Shown here: positions 1 to 12,373 of the stretch, piece after piece | Layout of the letters: every line of letters begins with the position of its first letter | Numbering within the stretch: the stretch's first letter is position 1 | Assembly: GCA_018417955.1 (NCBI GenBank) | Contig: JACTVC010000021.1 | Coordinates: 124,001-188,000, forward strand | Direction of reading: 5' to 3' | DNA: 64,000 nucleotides | Origin: Laccaria trichodermophora | Taxonomy: Eukaryota; Basidiomycota; Agaricomycetes; Agaricales; Hydnangiaceae | Program-made: the position numbers and the translations under genes | Notes under the pieces: generated by a model | What the model was told of the DNA's origin: nothing | Database searches by the model: none | What the model saw: only the letters and a program-made list of their open reading frames with translations

Positions 1-2547
1 TCTTTCGCCAAGTTTGCAGAAACAAGCGACGTAGAAGGCATAACCAGCCTTCTCGTGGAATCAAATTTCTCCTCGAGCCTTCTACCAGAGTTCGCCAACA
101 ACACCACCACAGCATCATCATCATCCGTGCTCTCTACTGGAGAGACGTCTTCGCCTTTACCTGGGATCTATGAACATTTGACGGAAGAGCCACAATCAAA
201 GCTTTCCTCGTGGACCGATTAGCCGATGCGCAGATCCAGAACGTTAAGTTTAGCGATGACATTCCGCCCCAGTTCCAACAACCTCATCCCAATCTCGCGT
301 CGATCCAGCTCCTGTTCACGTTCGAGACAAAGACAGGTTCCGCTACAGGAGTTGCGAGGCTTGTGCCTATCAAGATTGGAGATCAGGTTGAGTGGAAGGG
401 ACAATCCATCTTCACCACCCTCGACAGCTTGAAAGGGTTCCCGGAAAAGATTGGAGTGTTACGAAACCCAGAGCCGAACCATGGTAAATGGGAGGAGGAA
501 GTCGCTTTCGGTGAAGCAGACCCTAGTGTCCTCATCATCGGGGGAGGCCATAGCGGATTGGAGGTGGCTGCACGTCTGAAAGCGTTGGATGTACCCACTT
601 TGGTGATCGAAAAGAATGAGAGGGTAGGAAATAACTGGAGGGAGAGGTATGAAGCGTTGTGCCTTCACGATCCCGTTTGTAAGTGTTGCTGCCTGCGTGC
701 TGGTTGCGATTCACTGACGTGGAGGGTTTGAAGGGTATGGTCAATTCCCTTCTATATCGTGAGAGAGCTTAAGAAGTGTTGTATCAGGTTCCCTTCGACC
801 TGGCCCGTCTTCGCCCCAGCTAAAAAGGTGCGAACGCCATTGAGTCAGAGGCAACTTGAAACTAACACCCGTCCAGCTCGCCAACTGGCTCGAATTCTAC
901 GCTGAGGCCCTAGAACTAAACGTTTGGACCTCCTCGACAGTGACCAAAGCGACCCGGGACGAGGAAACGAAGTTGTGGAACGTCGTTGTAAGGCAAGCGA
1001 ATGGACAAGACCGGATTTTCAAGGTCAACCATGTTGTCTTTGCCGTGGGGTTCGAAGGCGGCGAGGGTTACGTCCCATCTATTTCTGGAATGGTATAGCC
1101 TGCTCTCCCTCCCCCTTCACCGCTGTATGAAGAATGACGTCGACTTTAGGAGACCTTCACAGGGCAAGTCCTGCATTCATCGCAGCACAAAAGCGCTAGG
1201 GACCATGTTGGCAAAAAAGTCGTCGTTATTGGCTCTTGCACGTCTGGTGCGTTTGAGTTGACCTCCAAGTGGTTGATAAATGACTGAAAGTTTTATAGCC
1301 CACGACATTCGCGGGGACTACGTCGATCATGGTGTTGGTACGATCTTTTTTTTCAGCTCTGAAAAGTGTCTTCCGCTCAACGAAAGACGTCAGACGTGAC
1401 AATGTTCCAACGTAGCTCGACGTACATCATCTCAGCGGGAAAAGGGGTGCGAATGTTGTTGGAGGGTATGCATTCCATTCGAGCGAAGCGACGCTTCCTT
1501 CTCATCATGATCCATAGGTCTGTATTCGGAGAACGGTCCCCCCATAGATCTCGCAGACAAACTCAATATGTCTTTCCCAAACAAACTGATCGTGGGCTTG
1601 ACACACCGAGGGATGAAAGCGATCTGGGAGAACGTCGACAAGCAAGTCGTCCCTTTCCCATGTCGTTGCTCTTCCACGAAGCTGACCTTTTCAATGCAAA
1701 CTAGGGATACTATCGAAGGCCTGCACAAAGTCGGATTTAGAACCAACAAGGGATACCTGGATTCTGGCCTCCTGCTGACTGTCTGGCAGAAAGCCGGTGG
1801 TTGCTACCTAGGCACGCTCGACATCCTATTGAAAAGGTGATCTAGGGCTAACATCATCTCTTCCACAGACGTCGGAGGCAGCCAATACCTAATCGACGGC
1901 AAGATCAAGCTAAAGAACGACAGCCAAATCGCAGGGTTCACCGAGACAGGGCTGAAATTCGACAACGGGAGCGAACTCTCTGCGGACGTGGTAGTCTTCT
2001 GCACAGGGTGGGTGTTCACATTCCTTAGTATACGCAGGGGCATGTCTGACTTGAAACCAAAGCCTCACCGACGCCCACTACGGGATACGCAGGATCTGCG
2101 GAGACGACGTGGCGGATAAGTGTAAGCCTTTGTGGGGGATGGATGAGGAGGGTGAGATTAATGGATGTTGGAAGGATATGGGCGTTCCGGGGTTGTGGTA
2201 TATCATGGGTATGTTGCTCCTCTTCCTTAGAGAGAAAACTCGTTTCGTTCTTCTGGACTCGCTTTCCTCTTTCTTTCTTCCGGGATACCCGTGCTTTTTT
2301 GCCATCTTCCCTCTCTCGTTTCCCAAAATACTCGTGTCCCTCTTCATCCTCCCAGATGAAAGCTGACGGTTCTGCCCCACGCAATAGGTAACCTAGCCCT
2401 ATGCCGCTTCTACTCCAAAACCATCGCACTCCGTACGCCTCTTTCCTTTATATTCCTTCCAATCTGCAACTGGCTGACATGTACATGCCAGAAATCAAAG
2501 CAATGGAGGAAGGACTTTTCGGTACGCGTTATGGTGGATCCATGTAA
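1..2547 (+). pseudogene. Flavin-containing monooxygenase-like gene, copy 1 (5' end off window, broken)
   Basis: FMO-type FAD/NAD(P)H oxidoreductase. An NTF2-like N-terminal stretch is followed by a Rossmann motif GGGHSG (about 540-560), the NNWRERYEALCLHDP signature, a second nucleotide-binding motif (VVVIGSCTSG, about 1,215-1,250), and C-terminal blocks ending at TAA 2545-2547. Blocks are split by short introns, for example GTAAGT after DPV at about 680. Two lesions show against the copy at 19,271-21,922. One base is missing near position 130, which shifts the N-terminal frame. About 25 bp are missing near 745, which removes an exon end and its splice donor. Such enzymes oxygenate soft nucleophiles with NADPH; the substrate here cannot be told. 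The gene starts left of the window. Family call is secure; loss of function is inferred from the lesions. Confidence 0.8.
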
Positions 2548-2798
2548 CATAAGATGGGGGGTCTTGTTAAGCTTTTTGCGTACATTTGGTTAGATATGGA
2601 TGTAAGGATGTAGGAAGGAAGAACAGAGGATTGAATGAAAGAGAGCAACTGTAAAATACGAGTATCACTCTGGACTGTTTTGAGGACACCATCAACGAAA
2701 CGTAGCTACATATCTACCCCAACCCGAGTACCGAACAAAGAAAACAATAAAAAAAGCGAACAAAACAACATCAACGGGGAAATTACTGAAAAAGGACC

Positions 2799-3358
2799 TC
2801 AAAACGGCACAGGCTCCCAAGACTGCACCGTATCACACTCCTCCACCCACAGAGACTTTCGACCTCGCTTTGAGCGCCCGTCCGAGTAGGTCGTGGCGTT
2901 ATGTCCTGCGTACACGGGCGTCGGGAGCTCGTCATGTACACGCTACCCGTAGTGTTGTGCGCACTACACACGCTTCCCATCGTGTTCTGACATCGTGGTG
3001 CACACACTACCCTTCGTCGTGTTACCCATACAGACTAACAGAATTCGCATTTGCAGAATCATCAACAACAATATTCGCAATGTCCCTCCCAAACCTCGCG
3101 ATTGCGTTTCGCGTTTTTGACGAGACAGGGTTCTGCATTTGCGGGATTGATGAGGTAGAATTCTGAGTTTTCAACTTGATTGCGTTCTGCGTCGCAATGG
3201 GATTCATGCGCGTCTCCGACTCCATTGGGTTCTGCGAGAAGGGGTTCTCAGGACTATGCGCAATTGAAGCCGAAGTTGACGTTGTTAATGAAGAGCTCGA
3301 GGTCGAAGTGGCCATCGTGTTGGTTATATCGCGCAAGAGCCGGCTGGAAGGTCGGAGC
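2799..3358 (-). pseudogene. 3' fragment of P gene (copy P1)
   Basis: Minus-strand remnant of the last third of the P gene, whose open copy lies at 46,122-48,258. It starts in the conserved block LRDITNTM and runs through the NPFSQNP and ARFGRDIANIVVDD blocks to the C-terminal part. Homology to P2/P4 stops abruptly at about 3,358, where the sequence passes into unrelated DNA shared with 22,738 onward. At least one frameshift near 3,010-3,020 separates the two readable pieces (3,022-3,336 and 2,799-3,007). It has no start and no N-terminal two thirds, so it is a truncated copy. Confidence 0.75.
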
Positions 3359-3531
3359 TACAAGTCCACCAGCAACTGTAAAGATTTAATAAGCTCGCTC
3401 AATGGCTTCAACTGACTGAATATCTTGCCTCACAAAAACATCTTGTTCGAGAGGCGGCGCTTGTTCTCCCACACCAGTTCTCCCAACTTGAATGCACATA
3501 TTCGCTTAGGTTGGTGTCCCAATTTCTTATC

Positions 3532-5012
3532 CTATCGGTGAGTTTGTTGAAATATGATGTATCCCTGTTTGATGTACATCTCCTCATTCACGCAAAGCAG
3601 TGTGGGAATACAGCACCTGCTCGTTTGACTGGTGTGAGGATTGCGGATAGGAAGGAGGACGATAGTTGGCCTGACGGGAAAGAGAGTGCGGACGTGGGTG
3701 GGGATGAACACCCGATTGGTATTGAGGTCGTCAAAGACCGTTGTGAGTGAGTGCGATGCAATGCCCTTATCACTTCCTGCTTTCTTTTCGGACTTGAGGA
3801 GTATCAAGAGCACAGAGTCGCCGAATGCAGGATTGATGAGCACGAAATCGTGTTCGTCATCGAAGAGCCGAAAATGATCGTCTACGGCTGTATCTGGTGT
3901 GTATCCGCCGGTGGTAGGCGTTACTTCCACAACGTCGATATTGTCTGATATTTCCCGACATGCGTGGCCCCACACCGTCCGTAGTTGCTTGACCAGTTCA
4001 CCGAGATCCCTGATCAGCGACAGGGCAGAGGAGGGAACGGGATGCTTTTGTCAGGCAACGAGGTGAGACCAAGCAGCAATACGGAGGGATCTAAGGGCAA
4101 TGTTGAAGCCATGTGTGAGATGTAATTCTGTGTCAAGTCCAGCAGTATTCGAAGTACATTAAGCGAAAGTAATACATACGTCGAAAAGAGCCAACATCGT
4201 TTCCCCTTCAGAAGTCGCGGAATTGCATGACGGCTGTTTTCTCATCGTATTCGTTGTCGTAGTAGCTGAAAACAACGCTCTTCCAGAAAGTCATTGAAAA
4301 GATCGGCAAGGAAGGCGGAGGATTCAATATCAATCGGAAATGGTAGGCACATTCGAAATGAATATTCTTGATGCCCTCAATATCAATGGGCGATCGACTT
4401 TTGAAGGGAGACACGACGATCCCAATGCCCTATTGCATTGTCAGTAAAGGGGGAAAAGATTCGAGTACGGAAGTTGATTGACCTTTGACATGGCTTGTCA
4501 AACTCGCGCAATTTCACAAGAATCGCTGGGAGGTTCAACGTAAAGGGTCCGTTCATCTTTGATCTGAACAGCTGGTATAAGGAGCCCTATCCGAACAGGG
4601 TGGGAGATGCTCTAGACGACGATGGTAAGGACCATAGGGAGAAGAACGGAGATTTCGTGAGCTTACGGCGTCATTGCAGAGAAACAACCCCTCCAGCTGA
4701 TTTGGCTGAAGCCTAAGTAAGAAACCTGTTGTACCGGCCAACGGCTTCGATGGGAGAAAGCATCTCCCAGTCTGCGTAAACTTCCGCAAGTAGACCGTCG
4801 ACTATTGATAGACGGAACTTCCTGGAGTATTGTGCAAAGGAGAAACGATGTGCGAAGCCATTTTGAGTGTCTAGGTCTTCGAGTCTATCCCAGGCTTCGT
4901 CTGGTATGGCGACAACAAGGAGATGACAACGAAGCGGGCACACTGTGGACGATGGACTACTGCCCATTGTCGGTGACGAAGCACCAACTGCCCAATCAGC
5001 AATTCCTCCCAC
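3532..5012 (-). pseudogene. Unnamed gene U, copy 1 (fragmented exons)
   Basis: Three protein-like minus-strand blocks. The N-terminal block (4,713-5,012) holds AIPDEAWDRLEDLD and AQYSRKFRLSIVDG. The middle block (4,208-4,414) holds SPIDIEGIKNIHFECAYHFR and FWKSVVFSYYDNEYD. The C-terminal block (3,532-3,975) holds VDDHFRLFDDEHDFVLI and LTTVFDDLNTNRVFIPTHVR. Blocks recur in the same order at 22,892-24,369 with few differences, and the composition is that of a folded protein. I do not recognise a named domain. Intervening stretches lack clean splice signals throughout, so the gene is probably decayed. Its 5' end overlaps the plus-strand MULE remnant near 4,945-5,012. The strand could be misjudged only for the N-terminal block. 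Confidence 0.5.
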
Positions 5013-6453
5013 TGCCTCTCCACTTCATCCTGTGGCTCCAATGGCCACAGCGCAGCCATCTGCCCCAACATCTTCCAACGGACCATCTCAGTATCAGCCT
5101 CTTCCACAGTTTGCCGACGCAACTGACTTCCTTCGTATAAAGCTACCACTTCTTCGCATCGTTTCGGCAATAGGTCGTGTCATTCATGACGAAGGCTTTA
5201 GACTTTTAATCCCTGCAGCACGCCTCCCAACGATCGAAGAGCAGGAGGAGTTGGTGGATTTGGGCGGATCTGCAGATAACGAAAGAGAGGAGAGCATTAG
5301 CCGCGATGACGATGAACAGCAAGGACGACGTACCTTTTGTGCTCCTCTCAATCGCAACACCATCATTAACATGATGGAGAGGCACTACTGCGCCCATCCT
5401 TCAATCCCCGAATGTAGCCCTCTGAATCCTCAGCTGATCAAAAGATGGGCAGTTCAGCCCATGGTCAACTTCTGCGAGAAGCACGAGCTACCTGAGGTGT
5501 GGGTTTACTTTTGGGGAAATTGGTACCGTGCCGGTCGCTGGGAGCTTTGGGCTCGATGCGCCCATAGGTTGATACCGCGCTTATAAACGACGATGATCCT
5601 GGAAAGCCGGCAAGTCAATACTTTATACCAAGGATATTAGGAAACTTACCATGTCCATAGCTGGCGACGGATCAAACACGGCTTCCTCCACCATTTCCAT
5701 ATGCCACGATGTGATTTTTTGGTTTGTATTTTGGTCACCAAGCCAGCGCCGACCTATTACCGAAAGCTCGATGTCTTATTGACAGAGCGCGAGCGTTATC
5801 GTGAGTGGTCGAGCTGGCGGAGGGGGTTCAAGAAAGCCTAGAGAAAACTAGAGAATACCCCAATTACGATGCCAATCAATGACGCGTATCAACCGAAAGT
5901 GGAGGAGTAGGTATGCACCTGCCCAGCTTTCGCCATCAGTCGCTTCCTAGTCTGCAAGCACCTCGTTCAGCGGATGCATAAGATTCCCCCTACCTTCTTC
6001 CTTGATGCCGTGCGCTTTCGTGAACCGCCCTTCTGGAGGCACAAAACCTTGAGGCCGCTGGGGGAATATCATGGTGAATCAGTGGCGGTTGCTACACAAC
6101 CTGTTGGGGGTAGGGATCAGGATCAGGATTTGGGAGCTGAAGAGGATAATGAGAATGAGGGAGGTTCCACCGATGAAGTAGAAACTTACCAACATGATGG
6201 CCGCACATTTGAGGAGGCGTTGATGGGCGAGATCAAGCTCATCGAGGAATTCACAGTCGGCCTGAAACACCAAACCCAATTCCGAGATGGGCGGCTGCTC
6301 AACGCTCTCCAGCGGGAGGGGGCAGGATTCCTGCCGTTTGCGAGGGCGTGTATGGACAAGGAAAGGAGGATGAACTCGACAAGGGGTTCAATTGTGTCAA
6401 CATGGGAGAAGTCAACAAGCGCTGCAATGTTTTACCGTGCACAAAGCACATGA
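4945..6453 (+). pseudogene. MULE-type transposase remnant with SWIM finger, copy 1
   Basis: Remnant of a Mutator-like (MULE) transposase of the fungal type. The block at about 5,340-5,570 reads NMMERHYCAHPS then WVYFWGNWYRAGRWELWARC, typical of the region before the SWIM finger. About 5,640-5,860 encodes the linker in shifting frames. Near 5,905-5,975 is the SWIM zinc-finger (CTCPAF...CKHLVQ, pattern CxC...CxH). An acidic tail follows (5,974-6,453). The finger's first Trp codon is TAG here but TGG in the copy at about 25,250, and there are further frame breaks, so it is inactive. The N-terminal catalytic part is missing. No terminal inverted repeats were found around it. Confidence 0.7.
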
Positions 6454-6816
6454 GGCTTCCCATTTTGACAACTTATCGGTGATTACATGTTCATGTCATT
6501 GTTCTCCCAATATTCTTGTGGCTCGCCGTTGGACTTAAGAATTGGCAAAATTTAGATATTAGATCCACTATACATCGTTATATACTATACATCGTTATAT
6601 ACTATACATCGTTATATACTGCCTAGATATAATTCTGGCTCAAACGGGCCCTGGAGCAGTGTTAACTGAAATGTGAGACGGAGGGAGACGTACGACACTA
6701 TGGCACATGCCAGGAAGGGTGTTGTTTACTTCAAGACGACGAAGCAAACAAACCACACGTTTCCTTTGAGCGCCTAGCAAACTTGCTTCCAACCTTCATC
6801 TTGCAGAATCGAAACG
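6454..6816. other. Intergenic spacer upstream of NLR1
   Basis: No coding signal. It holds a 17-bp minisatellite (6,567-6,617) and the presumed promoter of NLR1. The sequence is nearly the same at about 25,900-26,117 apart from the repeat number. Confidence 0.5.
6567..6617. repeat. 17-bp tandem repeat, three copies
   Basis: The unit ACTATACATCGTTATAT starts at 6,567, 6,584 and 6,601. The paralogous position 25,913-25,929 has one copy. Confidence 0.9.
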
Positions 6817-9800
6817 ATGAATACAGCTTCAAACGCGAACACCGATCCTACGTCAGTACCTCTATTCACACTACTTCCTACATCTTCGCCAACATCTGAC
6901 CACTCATTCCAGCGTTGCATCCTCCGATCCCAGGATCACGATTGAGATCAAAGGCAAGGTGGACCATTAACTTGGATGGACGTTGATTGAATCGTCGTCC
7001 CGCATTATAGATATAAAAGTCAACAATATACCTCAAGGCCTCCTTTGTCGTCACAAGCATTATGTACAGTTCACTATTGGTGGAGATACACAGGAAACGG
7101 GAAAGAGCGACAAGTCGGCGGGTCCAGTGTGGTCGGAGACACTTTCATTGTGGGTATCATTTTGTTCACTTCATGTTGTGTGTCGGAAATCTTACCGCCA
7201 CCAAGCAATACCTCACAATCAACCAATTTAATTTGTCGGGTTTACAAGACTCCCCGTCGGATTGGTCAGGCTTTTGATCATGCTAATGAACTTATTGGGA
7301 TACTGGAAGAGGAAATTCCCCTGCTGCTTGGGGGCTCTTCTTCTAAAGGCTTGTCTTTGTCTTCTCATTGTAGATTTTGTTTCTCAAATTTCTTGTCTAT
7401 ATATCTAGAAATTATTCGGCCTCTGAACAGATCTAGTGGCTCAGGCTTGCCATTGGGAAACACTACTATTCATTTCTCTATATCTACATTGGTTCCAGTT
7501 TTGAGCCCAGTTGTAAGAAATCATTGCTTTCTTTGTAAAAGTTATCTAACATCCTTAAAGCTTCCTGTGCTTGCTGATCCCACAACTCAAGCTATCTTGG
7601 ATATCAGTCCTGCTTTAGAATTGTCTGAGGCTGCTGTTATGAAGATGCAGTCTGGCCCTGAGGATACTGCTTCTGCTCTTCAATTTGGTGTTGATATAAT
7701 TACTTCAGACTCTTTCTCTACCAACTATGGGTGGCTTGTTGAGCATATTCATGCTTTTATGGGAATTGCAGACAAGATATCAGAGGTAAGCTGTCAATAT
7801 TACTTGTAGTAAATGATCTCAATTATTAATCTCAATATAGTTTCATCCATATATCAAGGCTGCATGGGGCATACTGTCTGCCATTCCCAAGGTTTGTGAA
7901 TTGGTATAGTGATCTTATATTTATTGAATCTCATAAATTTGCTAGACTATTTTGGGCCAGATTGAACGTGATGGTAAAATTACTGATCTTGTTCAAGATG
8001 TGCAAGCCCTATATGCATTCCTCAGAGGAACAGATCCATCTAAGTATGATGCACCACAGAAGAAGATTGTCACATCTTTAGCCCAGCAAACTATAGAATG
8101 TGCCTACTTCATTCGCCAATATGCTGGTGATCCCCACTTTTGTAAGTCTTATTTTATCATATTGTGTTGATTCTTATCCCTTTGTCTTCTCAAAGGGAAG
8201 AGAACTGGAAGGAATTTGATCTCAGATGCAGACCAGAAAATTGCAGCTTTTCAGGATCAATTTGAGAAGTTGAAACAGGCTTTTACTCAGCATGCTGTTT
8301 GTGAGACCCAACTTAGAGTTTTGCAAATCTTCAACACTGTAGAAAAACTAGGTAAATCATATTATCTTCTTGAGATACTATGATTAATCTTCTGAATCAG
8401 ATGCAACTGCTGATCTCAAGGATATGCACTATGCTAAGAATGCTCGGTTTGATTCAGACAAGCAGTGTCTTCCTGGAACTCGTGTAGCTGTCATTGATGA
8501 ACTGACAGACTGGATTAATAGCCCAGATGGTAATGGTACACCACAGGTACTCTTCTTTAGTGCTGCTGCAGGGTTTGGCAAATCAGCCATTGCTCATACT
8601 ATTGCTAAGCACTTTCACAATCTGGGTCGTCTGGGATCTTCATACTGTTTTGATCGAGCTGATCAGGCTAATCGAAACACAAGATATCTGTTCAGTACTA
8701 TCTCTCAGGATCTTTCTGATTTAGATGCTTCCTGGAAATCTGCTCTGTGCTCTGTTGTTACTGGAGATCATGCTTTGTGCTCTACTCTGGCGGTGAAAGA
8801 GCAGTTTGACAACTTCATTGTAAAGCCTGCAGCAGCTTTGACTACTGTGGGGCCCATTGTTATTGTGATTGATGCTCTGGATGAGAGTGGTAGTTACATG
8901 GAAAGAAAACCACTATTAGATATGCTCATTGGAAGAGCTGCAGAGTTACCTAAAAACTTTCGGATTCTGATAACAACACGTCTTGAACCTGATGTCTCAA
9001 AGGCTCTTCAACTGGTACATCAACGACCATATATCAAGCACAAACATGTGGATGCTGGAGAAATGGAGAACAAACTTAATGAACTTGATCTTTCTCTGTA
9101 TGTTGAATCTAAGCTAGAAGCCATAAGTTCTGAGCTTGAAGCCAGATGGCCAAATCATGAATGGTGCAACTTGCTTGTCAAAAGTTCTGAAGGCCTCTTT
9201 CAGTGGGCAGCTGTTACATGTCATTATATAATGGATCCATATGGAGGTGAACTTCCATATGAGCGTCTTGAATCTTTTCTTGGGACAAGAAGTGGCTTAG
9301 ATGAACTGTATCACAAGGTTCTCAATCAAGCTTTTCAGGGAAATAATTCCAAAGTCATGAACAGATACAAATCAGTCATGGGAAGAATTTTAACAGCAAA
9401 GGAACCACTACCTATATCAATTCTGTCAAAAATGCATGTTAACAACTCCACAGCATGGATGAATGAAATTAAAGCAATAATTGAGCCATTAGGTTGCTTA
9501 CTTTCTGGTATCAATGGAGATAATGAAATTGCTATCAAGCCATTGCACAGCTCTTTTCGTGACTACCTGACATGCTCATCTCGAAGTGGGGAATTCTTTA
9601 TCGATATTGACAATGCTGAGAAAGAATTTGCTGCCGCAGCTCTATATATACTCAAGACAGAGCTTTGCTTTAATATATGTCAACTGCCCACATCATTTAA
9701 AGCAAATGATGATCCTGAAGTTAATATACTGGAACAAGCCAAAGAAAAAATCTCATCTGAGCTACTTTATGCATGCTGTTTTTTTTCAGCCCATGTTGTG

Positions 9801-12137
9801 TGTGTCCCATGCAGTGGTCAGGTTCTGGAAGATCTTCATTACTTGTTGGATTATAAATTTCTCTATTGGTTAGAAGTGTTGAGCATTACAAGCAAAGTCA
9901 GTATTGCACCAGGAATTTTGTCCTCATTATTGGGCTGGGAAAAGGTGCAGTGATTGCATGAATACAACTATAAACTATCTAATATACTTGCAGATGGATA
10001 AAGATATGAAAATGTTTATTGAAGATGCTATGAAATTTGTGACAACTTTCTTCCAACCTATATCTCAAAGTGCACCTCACATATATCTGTCAGCCTTGCC
10101 AATGTCACCAAGTGACTCTCTGATTGTGAAAAAGTATTCTCACCACTTTACTAGAGGAGTCTCTTTTAAAAAGGGAAAGCAAATTTTATTGCCATCTATA
10201 AATAGTATCTTGCAAGGCCACACAAGATTTGTCAATTCTGTTGCATTCTCACCTGATGGAAAGTACATTGTTTCAGGATCATATGATGAAACTATCAGAA
10301 TGTGGGATGCACAGACAGGAAAGCCTGTCTCAGATCCATTTGAAGGCCACACACATTCTGTCACCTGTGTTGCATTCTCACCTGATGGAAAGTACATTGT
10401 TTCAGGATCCAGGGATGAAACTATCAGAATGTGGGATGCACAGACAGGGAACCCTGTCTCAGATCCATTTGAAGGCCACACACATTCTGTCACCTGTGTT
10501 GCATTCTCACCTGATGGAAAGTACATTGTTTCAGGATCCAGGGACGAAACTATCAGAATGTGGGATGCACAGACAGGAAAGCCTGTCTCAGATCCATTTG
10601 AAGGCCACACACATTCTGTCACCTCTGTTGCATTCTCACCTGATGGAAAGTACATTGTTTCAGGATCATATGACGAAACTATCAGAATGTGGGATGCACA
10701 GACAGGAACACCTGTCTCAGATCCATTTGAAGGCCATGTAAATTGGGTCACCTGTGTTGCATTCTCACCTGATGGAAAGTACATTGTTTCAGGATCCAGG
10801 GACGAAACTATCAGAATGTGGGATGCACAGACAGGAAACCCTGTCTCAGATCCATTTGAAGGCCACATAGATTGTGTCACCTCTGTTGCATTCTCACCTG
10901 ATGGAAAGTACATTGTTTCAGGATCAGATGACAAAACTATCAGAATGTGGGATGCACAGACAGGAACACCTGTCTCAGATCCATTTGAAGGCCATGTAAA
11001 TTGGGTCACCTGTGTTGCATTCTCACCTGATGGAAAGTACATTGTTTCAGGATCATGGGACAAAACTATCAGAATGTGGGATGCACAGACAGGAAACCCT
11101 GTCTCAGATCCATTTGAAGGCCACACAGATTGTGTCACCTCTGTTGCATTCTCACCTGATGGAAAGTACATTGTTTCAGGATCAGATGACAAAACTATCA
11201 GAATGTGGGATGCACAGACAGGAAAGCCTGTCTCAGATCCATTTGAAGGCCACACACATTCTGTAACCTCTGTTGCATTCTCACCTGATGGAAAGTACAT
11301 TGTTTCAGGATCAGATGACAAAACTATCAGAATGTGGGACGCACAGACAGGAAAGCCTGTCTCAGATCCATTTGAAGGCCACACACATTCTGTCACCTCT
11401 GTTGCATTCTCACCTGATGGAAAGTACATTGTTTCAGGATCAGATGACAAAACTATCAGAATGTGGGATGCACAGACAGGAAAGCCTGTCTCAGATCCAT
11501 TTGAAGGCCACACACATTCTGTCACCTCTGTTGCATTCTCACCTGATGGAAAGTACATTGTTTCAGGATCCAGGGACAAAACTATCAGAATGTGGGATGC
11601 ACAGACAGGGAACCCTGTCTCAGATCCATTTGAAGGCCACACACATTCTGTCACCTGTGTTGCATTCTCACCTGATGGAAAGTACATTGTTTCAGGATCA
11701 TATGACAAAACTATCAGAATGTGGGATGCACAGACAGGAAAGCCTGTCTCAGATCCATTTGAAGGTCACACAGATTGGGTCAACTCTCTTGCATTCTCAC
11801 CTGATGGAAAGTACATTGCTTTGGGGTCATGTGATGATACTAGAATCAGGAATCATGACTCCAATATAAATAGTCTGTTATCATTTGTTTTATCCCTTTA
11901 TTGCATTTCTCATATTTTCTCTTAGCATTTTCTATTCTCAATCAATCCAATCTTACATCATCTGGCTGGCTCTGCACACATACAGGAGATTTGTTGCTCT
12001 GGATACCACCTTGGTACCAATCAGGTCTTCAATGGCAACCTAGAAACCCACTTGTCATTGCAACACATACCACAAAGCTTTCTTTTGATGAATTTGCATT
12101 TGGCAAAGACTGGCATTTGTGCAAAATTGGAGCCTGA
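6817..12137 (+). CDS. NLR immune-type receptor 1: C2-like, NACHT, 13 WD40 repeats
   Basis: STAND NTPase of the fungal NLR class, expected to be a cytosolic sensor that oligomerises on ligand binding. Proposed exons: 6817-6851, 6913-6953, 7011-7149, 7206-7512, 7561-7785, 7841-7891, 7946-8141, 8196-8351, 8401-9944, 9994-11872, 11926-12137. The phases all agree and give 1,594 aa. The order is: C2-like domain (residues ~25-115), helical linker, NACHT with P-loop AAAGFGKSA (~436-444) and Walker B IVIVIDALDES (~534-546), WD40 repeats (~972-1525), and a short tail with LLLWIPPWYQ. Introns are 48-61 nt, mostly GTAAG...AG. Intron 2 needs a rare GC donor (AG|GCAAGG, 6954-7010); read through instead, that stretch has an in-frame TAA at 6968-6970. 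The 48-nt intron at 7513-7560 is divisible by three and could be retained. The last donor (GTCTGT) is weak. Confidence 0.85.
10216..11872 (+). repeat. 13 tandem 129-bp WD40-coding repeats (NLR1)
   Basis: Each unit codes 43 residues around SVAFSPDGKYIVSGS and KTIRMWDAQTG. Units are nearly identical at DNA level. They differ mainly at the two residues after GHT, the residue after SGS, and the K/N/T after QTG. The last unit is diverged (ALGSCDDTRI). Because the unit is 3n long and homogeneous, the other frames and the opposite strand also stay open. Confidence 0.97.
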
Positions 12138-12373
12138 GTAGTTTCTAGTAGTTGGATGTTGGTCAGTATTATAAAGATGTTGCCAAAGTTTCTGTAGGTA
12201 GTGCATCAGTAGTTCTGAATATATTAAATTGCTTCATCAGAAATATCACTCCTTCTCTGAGGGTATCCACAGTGAACTCTGGATGGGTATCAGGACCAGG
12301 AGTCCTGGTCACACCCTCAGGTACAGGTCCCTTTTTTTAAATTCCCACTGGCAGCCTGAGATTGTCTTGGGGC

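Noticed and set aside
10140..11708. 522-aa open frame antisense to the NLR1 WD40 repeats
   Set aside because: The 129-bp unit is a multiple of three and homogeneous, so one open antisense frame is copied through all units. It has no start context and no independent homology.
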